Below are positions 57,012 to 63,852 of a DNA stretch of 64,000 nt, piece after piece. A program made the position numbers and the translations under genes. Below the pieces are notes generated by a model, which was not told the origin of the DNA, made no database searches, and saw nothing but the letters and a program-made list of their open reading frames with translations. Source of the stretch: a virus; IMG/VR virus record IMGVR_UViG_3300042465_005589, positions 62,001 to 126,000 of that record. One strand, 5' to 3'. Numbering within the stretch: the stretch's first letter is position 1; each line of letters begins with the position of its first letter.

Positions 57012-57824
57012 CTACTTATTTAATAAATCCCAAGCTCTTGCCAATCTTGTTAAACCAATACCAGCACCAAATCTTGGAAAGAAGTCCAAAGATAAGAATT
57101 CTTCCAATTCTTTTTCCACTCTATCTTTTCCAAATAACTCAAATAACTTGGAAGAATACCCACCACCTTCGATTGAGTAGAACATCTCTCTCATTTTAAC
57201 AACATCACAACTTCTCTCAGCAGAACCAATAGTTTCTTGACCAAAAAGGATTACGTCAACCTTATTGAAGATGTTGTCTGAATCGTGTTTCATATTCCAA
57301 AATGGGTTTGTTCTAATTGGAAAGTTTTGTAATGATATAACCTCACTTTTTTCTTTCCACATTCTTGATTCGTGTTCATCTTCTAAAATAGAAACATCTC
57401 CATATTCTTTACAAACTTGTTCGTAATCTACGGGAACTGGTTCTGAGAAACCTAAATATTGTAATAATTCACGTTCTAATACAAGTAAATGAAGCATACC
57501 ACCCTTTGATTCAAATTCAAACATTGGAAAGATTAACTCGTGACGACCCGGAATTGGATTTTTCTCTTCTCTATATGATGTTGAAATACAGAACACTCCA
57601 TCCCACTCAGGATTCTTCAATAATTCCAATTCTAACCACATTTGTCCTGTTTGTGGTAATGGCCAAATTTCACCCCCATATTCAAAGGTTTTTACTGAAT
57701 GTGGGTTTTCACAAGCAGCTAAAATAGATAATCTTGATTGAGTTGGGACCTCAATAAAATTCTTACTAACGAAGAATGTTCTTAATTTTTGTACCAGTTC
57801 GTGGTAAGTTTTTGTGTTTTTCAT
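57012..57824 (-). CDS. Stand-alone class II aminoacyl-tRNA-synthetase-like protein, 270 aa
   Basis: The catalytic core of a class IIb synthetase is visible: motif 2 near residue 80 (CISTSYREEKNPIPGRHELI), then FPMFEFE, and motif 3 FGAGIGLTRLARAW at the C-terminus. No anticodon-binding domain precedes it. Comparable single-domain paralogues are EpmA/PoxA, AsnA and asparagine-synthetase-like proteins. It may aminoacylate phage tRNAs, make asparagine or lysinylate a protein. The complete tRNA set nearby makes the first idea attractive but unproven. Confidence 0.82.
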   Translation of the reverse strand: MKNTKTYHELVQKLRTFFVSKNFIEVPTQSRLSILAACENPHSVKTFEYGGEIWPLPQTGQMWLELELLKNPEWDGVFCISTSYREEKNPIPGRHELIFPMFEFESKGGMLHLLVLERELLQYLGFSEPVPVDYEQVCKEYGDVSILEDEHESRMWKEKSEVISLQNFPIRTNPFWNMKHDSDNIFNKVDVILFGQETIGSAERSCDVVKMREMFYSIEGGGYSSKLFELFGKDRVEKELEEFLSLDFFPRFGAGIGLTRLARAWDLLNK

Positions 57825-57867
57825 TGTTTTAATATTTAATTTTTATTGTTTACGTATGGGCAAAAAA

Positions 57868-57893
57868 AAGTCCCTAAAATAAAATAGGGACTT
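57868..57893. terminator. Terminator
   Basis: AAGTCCCTA and TAGGGACTT pair around an A-rich loop, with flanking A and T residues. It lies between divergent genes, so it may end a small RNA. Nothing else is seen in 57825-58017. Confidence 0.7.
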
Positions 57894-58017
57894 ACATTTA
57901 AGTAATATAGTTGTTCGGCATGTATAATTCATATCTCTTCATTGGTAATAAATATACTATATTAAGATAAAAAATCAATAAGCTTTACATTTTAATATTT
58001 GAGAATATATTTATAGT

Positions 58018-58203
58018 ATGAACGATGAACAAAAAGCCCAATTGTATAGCCAACTAACATATAATTATGATAGATTAGCTAATGAAATCTCCTCAATTAA
58101 AGGTGAGAGTATTGATTTAAATCAACCACAAAAAGAAAGAATTCAAAAACTTCAGGTTGAACAGCATAAAATTATGAGTCGAGTTCAACAATTAATGAAT
58201 TAG
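58018..58203 (+). CDS. Small coiled-coil protein, 61 aa
   Basis: MNDEQKAQLYSQLTYNYDRL then helices rich in Gln/Lys (KERIQKLQVEQHKIMSRVQQ). TATTTATA (58008-58015) lies 2 nt from the start codon. Probably a small virion or assembly protein. Confidence 0.62.
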   Translation: MNDEQKAQLYSQLTYNYDRLANEISSIKGESIDLNQPQKERIQKLQVEQHKIMSRVQQLMN

Positions 58204-58231
58204 ACTATATTTATAAACAAAAACAAAAATT

Positions 58232-58564
58232 ATGTTATTAGCAAAAATTAATCCATCAGCAGAAAAAATTTCAGAAATTACACCATTTAGTTCGGTAACT
58301 ATATCTTTAGATTATATGACCGCAATTGCAAGACCGTATGTAGCAGGAGCTACTCAAACAAATTTCTCAATTGAATTTGGTGCTATTACTAAAGTTGACG
58401 GTGTTCCTACATCATTTCGAGCTCAAAATCAAAGTAACCTAACATTAACCTCAGAAGAATTATCTTCATGGGGAACTAACGACGAAGTTTTATTAACTAT
58501 CATAGCTAGTAAATTAGGTGTTGCGATTGAAGGTTACGAAAACGTAGACAACGGAAATTTCTAA
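58232..58564 (+). CDS. Hypothetical beta-rich protein, 110 aa
   Basis: MLLAKINPSAEKISEITPFS leads to alternating strands (TQTNFSIEFGAI, SNLTLTSEELSSWGTNDEVL). TATATTTATA lies about 17 nt before the start. Likely a virion component, given its small size and strand content. Confidence 0.6.
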   Translation: MLLAKINPSAEKISEITPFSSVTISLDYMTAIARPYVAGATQTNFSIEFGAITKVDGVPTSFRAQNQSNLTLTSEELSSWGTNDEVLLTIIASKLGVAIEGYENVDNGNF

Positions 58565-58569
58565 AAAAC

Positions 58570-58596
58570 AAACCCCCAATTAAGGGGGTTTTTTAT
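58570..58596. terminator. Rho-independent terminator
   Basis: AACCCCCAATTAAGGGGGTT forms a stem with A and T runs at its sides. Confidence 0.84.
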
Positions 58597-59288
58597 TACA
58601 CAAACTCTACTTCGTTTGTATCCGGATTCCAATCAACGGTTAATGGTTTTTGAGTATATATGTATCTCTCATCTAAAACCGCAGTGTTAAAGTGGTGTGT
58701 GTCTCCTTTTCTAACGTAACCATATCCGGTGTGGATGTGACCAACATTATGAAGTTTAACATTCAATCTCTCTAATCTTTCAGTCAATAACTCACAACCC
58801 AAATTATCGTATCTTCTACCATCAACGGTGTCTAATATTCCAAATGCCGGACAGTGAGTAAGTAAGATGTCAGTATCATCAGGGATTCCTTCCCATTTAC
58901 CCGCCAATCCCATACCATTTTTAGGTAAGTTAAACGCCCATCCGTGAAATTCAGGTTGCCAAGGACTACCGTAGATTTTTACTTCTCTTTCGTCACCAAT
59001 TTGGATTTTGAATTCACTATCTTGAAGATATGTGATACCGGTGTAGAAATCTAATATTTCTTTTACCTTATCAACATTATCTTGAAAACCCCAATCGTGA
59101 TTTCCGGCTACGAATACCTTGTGAGTATAACCTTTAATGTCGTTAAACCATTTACAGAACTCTCTGATTTCGTGTTCGTAACCCATAGATGATATATCAC
59201 CACTATGGACTAGTAAGTCACCACCAGGTAAGTCGGCAGTTATTTGTTTGTGTTTGTTGTGTGTGTCACTTATTAATGTTATTTTCAT
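58596..59288 (-). CDS. Metallophosphoesterase, 230 aa
   Basis: LISDTHNKH, LVHSGDISSMG, VAGNHDWGFQ, LLTHCPAFG and NVGHIHTGYG are the ordered metal-binding motifs of calcineurin-like phosphoesterases. It is distinct in sequence from the gene at 11376. The substrate is unknown; RNA-end processing or cyclic nucleotide removal are possible. Confidence 0.88.
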   Translation of the reverse strand: MKITLISDTHNKHKQITADLPGGDLLVHSGDISSMGYEHEIREFCKWFNDIKGYTHKVFVAGNHDWGFQDNVDKVKEILDFYTGITYLQDSEFKIQIGDEREVKIYGSPWQPEFHGWAFNLPKNGMGLAGKWEGIPDDTDILLTHCPAFGILDTVDGRRYDNLGCELLTERLERLNVKLHNVGHIHTGYGYVRKGDTHHFNTAVLDERYIYTQKPLTVDWNPDTNEVEFV

Positions 59289-59306
59289 AATTTCTAAATT
59301 TCTATA

Positions 59307-59507
59307 TCATTTGTTTAAATTTTTATACTCTGTTAATGTTAGGTATAAATCAATTCCCAATTTTTTTTTTAACATAGTGTTAATCTCATCTTGATTACCG
59401 GCGTACGTATTTGAATTAAATAATAATTCGTGCATTATTTCAAGTGTCTTTTCTTTTTCTACCCCAATATTTGCTAAAGTTTCAATAATGTATTTTTCTT
59501 CTTCCAT
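59307..59507 (-). CDS. Hypothetical helical protein, 66 aa
   Basis: MEEEKYIIETLANIGVEKEK with a helical layout to the end LTLTEYKNLNK. It lies 3 nt from the gene upstream. No family recognised. Confidence 0.58.
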   Translation of the reverse strand: MEEEKYIIETLANIGVEKEKTLEIMHELLFNSNTYAGNQDEINTMLKKKLGIDLYLTLTEYKNLNK

Positions 59508-59510
59508 AAT

Positions 59511-59747
59511 CTAAATTTCTATAACATTTGTCATTATATCTCCGACACTGTAATATCCGGTTAATGATTCAAAATTTGGGGGACACACATCACTATTTTG
59601 AAACTCAATTTCGTAATGTCTATCTTCTTCGGGGCTAGATTCAACCATCCCTTTTTTTAACGCCTCATATTTGTCTTCAGCCTCAACTTTAAATAATTGT
59701 AAGTCGTTATCAAACAAACTTAAAATTCCTACTACATAATTTTTCAT
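59511..59747 (-). CDS. Hypothetical protein, 78 aa
   Basis: MKNYVVGILSLFDNDLQLFK then AEDKYEALKKGMVESSPEED suggest a small ferredoxin-like fold. Its start overlaps the upstream stop (ATGA). Function unknown. Confidence 0.6.
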   Translation of the reverse strand: MKNYVVGILSLFDNDLQLFKVEAEDKYEALKKGMVESSPEEDRHYEIEFQNSDVCPPNFESLTGYYSVGDIMTNVIEI

Positions 59748-59905
59748 TCTTCTTCTTCTTTTTTATCGTCAAAATCAAATCCATCTCCAAATAAATCATC
59801 ACCTTTATAATCGGGATGTTTTTCGTGCATATCGGTAATACCTTTAACCCAAAGGGCGGATACTCCAATAACAACAAACGCCATTAATCCATATACTTCT
59901 AACAT
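59744..59905 (-). CDS. Small membrane protein, 53 aa
   Basis: One N-terminal transmembrane helix (YGLMAFVVIGVSALWVKGI) and an acidic tail (FGDGFDFDDKKEEEE). It overlaps genes on both sides by a few bases. Confidence 0.6.
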   Translation of the reverse strand: MLEVYGLMAFVVIGVSALWVKGITDMHEKHPDYKGDDLFGDGFDFDDKKEEEE

Positions 59906-60075
59906 AACTTATTTTTTTTATTACTTAATTCTTTATGTCGTTCTTCATCACCCGGTTTATCATAATTCCAAGTTAAAACATATTCAAGTGTGATTAACTC
60001 TTTATATTCATCAACAGTTAAATTACCTCTGAGTTCTTCTGCAACTTTATTCCAAACTTCTTCAAATGTGCTCAT
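59899..60075 (-). CDS. Small helical protein, 58 aa
   Basis: MSTFEEVWNKVAEELRGNLT with TVDEYKELITLEYVLTWNYD; helical and acidic, ending in NKKNKLC. It lies one base from the gene at 60077 and overlaps the next by 7 nt. Confidence 0.6.
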   Translation of the reverse strand: MSTFEEVWNKVAEELRGNLTVDEYKELITLEYVLTWNYDKPGDEERHKELSNKKNKLC

Positions 60076-60076
60076 A

Positions 60077-60724
60077 TTAATCCCACCATCTCTCGATGTT
60101 TTTTTCCATTATTTTGAATAACAATTTTCTTGCTCTGTCGTGGTTGATATGTCCGATATTCATAGCGATTCTTTGTTTTTTATCGGTACTGACGTTATTG
60201 TGGTCTTCTAATGAAAAAATACCTTCACCATTTAAAACCCTTTTGTAGATTAGTGGATATTTCTTGAAGTAATCGTCAAAATTCTCTTCCAATAATCGTG
60301 ATTCCCAAGAACTATAACCTTCTTTTCCCGGCACGGGTTCAAACCAATGTTTTGTATTATGATAGTCAGTGTATTCACCTGAATAAAACTCATCTTGAAC
60401 TAACCCCATCAATTTTACACACAATCTCATTCTTTTTGCATCTTCTTGAGCTCGAGTATGTATGTCCCTACGACCAATATAGTCAGCTTGTCCTGATAAC
60501 TTATGTTTCATTATATCAAAGATGTAATGACTGTCCCAGTTTCGGTCTTTCCATATGATTGGGAACCAATAAATTAAGTTTTTTACACCCATTTTAATAT
60601 ATTTGTGGTAATATTGACCATCGTGATACCACCATAACGGTATAAATCGTAATTTTCTCATAATCCACGATTCTTTTTCTCTTTCTTCCGACCATTGGTC
60701 AAATATGTCTTTTTCTGGTTCCAT
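60077..60724 (-). CDS. Conserved phage hypothetical protein, 215 aa
   Basis: An aromatic, helical protein (LRFIPLWWYHDGQYYHKYIK, KDRNWDSHYIFDIMKHKL). I recall similar proteins in other large phages, without known function. A TATCTTTG box (60740-60747) lies about 15 nt before the start. Confidence 0.66.
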   Translation of the reverse strand: MEPEKDIFDQWSEEREKESWIMRKLRFIPLWWYHDGQYYHKYIKMGVKNLIYWFPIIWKDRNWDSHYIFDIMKHKLSGQADYIGRRDIHTRAQEDAKRMRLCVKLMGLVQDEFYSGEYTDYHNTKHWFEPVPGKEGYSSWESRLLEENFDDYFKKYPLIYKRVLNGEGIFSLEDHNNVSTDKKQRIAMNIGHINHDRARKLLFKIMEKNIERWWD

Positions 60725-60765
60725 TTTTAATATTTTCTACAAAGATAAGTAATTATTTAAAATAA

Positions 60766-60797
60766 AAAAAGGAATTAGTAAAACTAACTCCTTTTTT
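60766..60797. terminator. Terminator
   Basis: AAAAAGGA-ATTAGT and ACTAACTCCTTTTT form a stem with one bulged base and a T run. A further hairpin CACTCAGATGTGAGTG follows near 60819-60834. Confidence 0.75.
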
Positions 60798-60880
60798 TTT
60801 TGGGTAAGATATGTAGGCACTCAGATGTGAGTGATAGAACTTATAAATATACGTAAATTAAAAAAAATACGTATAAATCA

Positions 60881-61102
60881 CTATATAACACCATTTTTTT
60901 GAATATCTTCACTATGTTCACTATAATTGTTATTAAAATCCTTTAATAATGTGATTTTTAAATCCTTACTCATCTCAAAACTCCATTTATTCATAAAATT
61001 ATTAAATAAGTTAAGAGAACCTTCTATGTGGTCCTTTGTTTTAGAGGAAAATAATACTTTATTAACCCAATCAAATTCCTGATAGATATTATATACGTCC
61101 AT
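60881..61102 (-). CDS. Hypothetical protein, 73 aa
   Basis: MDVYNIYQEFDWVNKVLFSS with a helical body and the end SEDIQKNGVI. Its start shares a base with the stop of the gene at 61102. No family recognised. Confidence 0.58.
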   Translation of the reverse strand: MDVYNIYQEFDWVNKVLFSSKTKDHIEGSLNLFNNFMNKWSFEMSKDLKITLLKDFNNNYSEHSEDIQKNGVI

Positions 61103-61344
61103 TATTTTTTAGTTCTCATAATTTTACTTAAATTTTGAAACTCTGACATCATTTTATTCATATCAGGCAACCCATTCATTATCTCTGTAGGATTAATGTT
61201 AAACATTTGAGTTGGAATTGATTTTTTCATTTCCATATATGTGTTAAACAGTTGTTTACCATATTTTTTCCAAAATTTATACCCCAAAATAATCATGGTT
61301 AGTTGCAGAATCACGAAAATCGTTAAAATTACATTTAGATACAT
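61102..61344 (-). CDS. Membrane-anchored protein, 80 aa
   Basis: I use MYLNVILTIFVILQLTMIIL as start, since it gives a direct transmembrane helix and spares the overlap with the divergent gene. The rest is helical and charged. Confidence 0.58.
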   Translation of the reverse strand: MYLNVILTIFVILQLTMIILGYKFWKKYGKQLFNTYMEMKKSIPTQMFNINPTEIMNGLPDMNKMMSEFQNLSKIMRTKK

Positions 61345-61409
61345 AGTTTTTTTCTTAATGATAAGGCGTTTCTTGATAAATGTCAAATATTAAACTATAT
61401 TTATCACAT

Positions 61410-61679
61410 ATGAAGAAAGCGTTTGAATTTTTCTTAAATAAACTCTTGAAAAAAGAGATTGACCTACTTTTTGGGGTTGATAGTATTATTGTTGTTAATT
61501 ATATCAAATATTCCACAAATAATAAATCATTAACCATTGATTGCAAGTTATTAACTACCGACCCTGAGATATGTATTGAAACATATCCTGTAGGGTTAGA
61601 ATGTCTAGTGATGGAAAGTTGGGGATGGATGGGTTGTCAGGAAAATATTACCTTAACCCATTCAATAGACCTTAAATAA
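61410..61679 (+). CDS. Hypothetical protein, 89 aa
   Basis: The start MKKAFEFFLNKLLKKEIDLL follows a CTATATTTATC box by about 7 nt; the longer frame begins upstream of that box and is unlikely. A beta-rich remainder has CETYPVGLECLV-like segments and ends LTHSIDLK. Function unknown. Confidence 0.6.
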   Translation: MKKAFEFFLNKLLKKEIDLLFGVDSIIVVNYIKYSTNNKSLTIDCKLLTTDPEICIETYPVGLECLVMESWGWMGCQENITLTHSIDLK

Positions 61680-61866
61680 ATAAGTGTACGTCAGATTGAA
61701 TTAACCCTTCTATCACAAATTCATCAAACACGTCTTGGACGACCTCAGAAAAATTTCTTTTTGAGTCGTTATTTCTAATTTTAGTTACTTCATTAGAGAA
61801 TTCTTTGAATACTCCTGAAATATGAGCGAAATAGTACATTTCCTCAACGTGTTCTTCGTTTGACAT
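61672..61866 (-). CDS. Hypothetical protein, 64 aa
   Basis: MSNEEHVEEMYYFAHISGVF with a helical body and DEFVIEGLIQSDVHLFI at the end. It overlaps the convergent gene by 8 nt. No family recognised. Confidence 0.58.
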   Translation of the reverse strand: MSNEEHVEEMYYFAHISGVFKEFSNEVTKIRNNDSKRNFSEVVQDVFDEFVIEGLIQSDVHLFI

Positions 61867-61987
61867 GATATTATAAAGGGTTTAAGGGGTTATTTATACC
61901 CATAATTATAGTCTTTTTTATTTTTTTTGTCAATTACATTTGATTATTATTTAATTTAAACTTATATTTTCTAAAAATACTTAAAAT

Positions 61988-62413
61988 ATGAAAAAAATTC
62001 AAACAGGTGATACAGTAAAAGTACACTACACAGGGAAATTAGAAGATGGGTCTATTTTTGATACGTCATTAGCTGAAGGTCGTGAGCCGATTGAAGTAAC
62101 TTTAGGTCAGGGACAATTAATTCCGGGATTTGAAGCTGGGTTAATTGACATGAGTGAAGGTGAGAAAAAAACAGTTGAGATTGAATCTGCGGACGCTTAT
62201 GGTGACCCAAGACCTGAAATGATTAATGAAGTACCTAAAGCTAATGTTCCTGAAGGAGTACAATCTGGAGAAATGTTACAAGGTATGGGACCACAAGGAC
62301 CAGTTAATGTAAAGGTGGTATCTGTAACTGAAGAAACTGTTACATTAGATGCTAATCACCCATTAGCAGGTAAAAAATTAATTTTTGATTTAGAAATTGT
62401 TAGTATCTCTTAA
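61988..62413 (+). CDS. FKBP-type peptidyl-prolyl isomerase (SlyD-like)
   Basis: The 141-residue protein has the FKBP core (VHYTGKLEDGSIFDTSLAEG, PGFEAGLIDMSEGEKKTVEI) with an inserted IF-like domain near residues 70-125 (PKANVPEGVQSGEMLQGMGP) and LIFDLEIVSIS at the end, as in SlyD without the His-rich tail. It speeds proline isomerisation and can act as a chaperone. It is a host-type enzyme and unusual in phages. Confidence 0.93.
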   Translation: MKKIQTGDTVKVHYTGKLEDGSIFDTSLAEGREPIEVTLGQGQLIPGFEAGLIDMSEGEKKTVEIESADAYGDPRPEMINEVPKANVPEGVQSGEMLQGMGPQGPVNVKVVSVTEETVTLDANHPLAGKKLIFDLEIVSIS

Positions 62414-62432
62414 TGAGATATTAACAATTTTT
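62394..62432 (+). terminator. Terminator overlapping the FKBP stop
   Basis: AATTGTTAGTATCTC and GAGATATTAACAATT pair with one mismatch around TTAAT and are followed by TTTTT. The stem includes the last codons of the FKBP gene. Confidence 0.85.
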
Positions 62433-62438
62433 TGTTAT

Positions 62439-62828
62439 TTAATCATACATTTTATCAGCATCTTTCGGGTGCGATTTTTCGTATTTTTTAATTATTGAAC
62501 CGGACTTTGCGTTAGCCTCATCTTCATTTTTACCACCAATATCACCACCTCTATCTCTATTGAGAATTGTTCGTTGATATTCATGAATCCACTCATGAGT
62601 TAATGTTCTTAAAATATCGCGATTCATTCTCCCTTTAGATAAGACGAATATTTCACTATTGTCATTTCTAAGACCTGTAGTCATATTTGTGTCTCTCTTA
62701 CCTACAAAAATAATGGTTAAGTCTCTTTTCAAGGGGCATTCTGTTTGCAAGTAACTAATGAAATTATTAAAAAATTTAAAATTATCTTTAGGTATATCAG
62801 AATTAATATGTTTAATTGTAATTTTCAT
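62439..62828 (-). CDS. Zincin metallopeptidase-like protein, 129 aa
   Basis: LTHEWIHEYQRT near residue 83 is an HExxH motif, and KNEDEANAKSG 25 residues later could give the third ligand, in a SprT- or HExxH-type small zinc-protease fold. ATATTTATAAAATATG places the TATTTATA box 5 nt from the start codon. It lies divergent to the leader-bearing gene at 62880. Confidence 0.68.
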   Translation of the reverse strand: MKITIKHINSDIPKDNFKFFNNFISYLQTECPLKRDLTIIFVGKRDTNMTTGLRNDNSEIFVLSKGRMNRDILRTLTHEWIHEYQRTILNRDRGGDIGGKNEDEANAKSGSIIKKYEKSHPKDADKMYD

Positions 62829-62879
62829 ATTTTATAAATATATCACAATTGCTAAGTATTTATATATAAAAGATTAAAC

Positions 62880-63470
62880 ATGTCAAAAAAATTAATAATA
62901 ACTGAAGAAGAAAAAGATGAAATAAAATCTTTACACAATATTAATGAACAAATTGGGTTTGAGGAAATTATTAACTATGTTAAAAATTTATTAAATAATA
63001 TGGGTAAGGGAACTGAGTCTAAACCAAACACCAATATTGTTACAAGTAATATAACATCTGATGATGACATTTATAAGGGTATTTTAGAATGTATCGGGGC
63101 TAAACCAACAAAAAATAATATGTTATTTATGTATGCTTGGAGACAAGCCGAAGGAGGTGGGTCATCAAACAACCCCTTTAATACCACTCAAAAATGGGCA
63201 AATGCAACAATTCTTAAAAATAGTTCTGCTGGTGTTAAAAACTATAAAACACCTGAAGATGGAATACAAGCAACTTGTAAAACATTAAAAAATGGTAGGT
63301 ACCAAAGTATTATAGACGGGTTTAAAAATGATGTGGGACTATCCAAATTAACAGATGCTGTTGTAAATTCGCCTTGGGGTACTAAGGATTTATTACGTAC
63401 AGTAACTCAAGGATATATCGCTGGTAATACACCAAAACCAAAACCAATTAATAGAACTGAAATCGTTTAA
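62880..63470 (+). CDS. Leader-bearing lysozyme-like protein, 196 aa
   Basis: The leader MSKKLIITEEEKDEIKSLHN ends INE before QIGF. The mature part has AWRQAEGGGSSNNPFNTTQK and GIQATCKTLKNGRYQSIIDG, a pattern seen in glucosaminidase/lysozyme-like phage wall enzymes. The Glu of QAEGG may be catalytic. A GTATTTATATATA box lies about 15 nt upstream. Probably a virion-carried wall hydrolase. Confidence 0.65.
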   Translation: MSKKLIITEEEKDEIKSLHNINEQIGFEEIINYVKNLLNNMGKGTESKPNTNIVTSNITSDDDIYKGILECIGAKPTKNNMLFMYAWRQAEGGGSSNNPFNTTQKWANATILKNSSAGVKNYKTPEDGIQATCKTLKNGRYQSIIDGFKNDVGLSKLTDAVVNSPWGTKDLLRTVTQGYIAGNTPKPKPINRTEIV

Positions 63471-63476
63471 ACAAGA

Positions 63477-63497
63477 AAACCGACATCAGTCGGTTTT
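63477..63497. terminator. Rho-independent terminator
   Basis: AAAACCGAC and GTCGGTTTT form a perfect stem with loop ATCA (ACATCAGT core) and a T run between convergent genes. Confidence 0.85.
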
Positions 63498-63498
63498 T

Positions 63499-63852
63499 TT
63501 ATTTAATAAATTGTAGTAAAACATAACATAGTTTGTATCCTGTGAACGCCCCTAAAGCGGAAGGTATCGGGAACACAATTAATTTACCCAAGTCAGTTAC
63601 GTATTTTGGACGGTTCACAATTTTACCCATATAGAAGTAATATACAATATACCCCACCAAAACAGCAATATCTGTTCGTGTTGCAATAAAAACCACTAAG
63701 GTGGCACCTAAGAATCCAAAAGTAAAATTGTCTCTTACACCTTCCCAAACTTCTTTGTTTGAGGCGGACTCATACTCCTTAACAATTTTTTTAATTTTTA
63801 CTTTATTCTTTTTAAAGTAATTATTCTCCGATTCTATATTTTGCTCTTCCAT
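63499..63852 (-). CDS. Membrane protein, 117 aa
   Basis: A charged N-terminus (NYFKKNKVKIKKIVKEYESA) leads to three hydrophobic segments (FTFGFLGATLVVFIA, DIAVLVGYIVYYFYMG, FPIPSALGAFTGYKLCYVLL). No known family. It overlaps the upstream gene by 32 nt in another frame. Confidence 0.62.
   Translation of the reverse strand: MEEQNIESENNYFKKNKVKIKKIVKEYESASNKEVWEGVRDNFTFGFLGATLVVFIATRTDIAVLVGYIVYYFYMGKIVNRPKYVTDLGKLIVFPIPSALGAFTGYKLCYVLLQFIK

Noticed and set aside
28081-62880. Direct identification of TATTTATA boxes as T4 late promoters (TATAAATA).
   Set aside because: In coding direction the box is mostly the reverse complement. Only some sites are palindromic, so I report it as an uncharacterised box.
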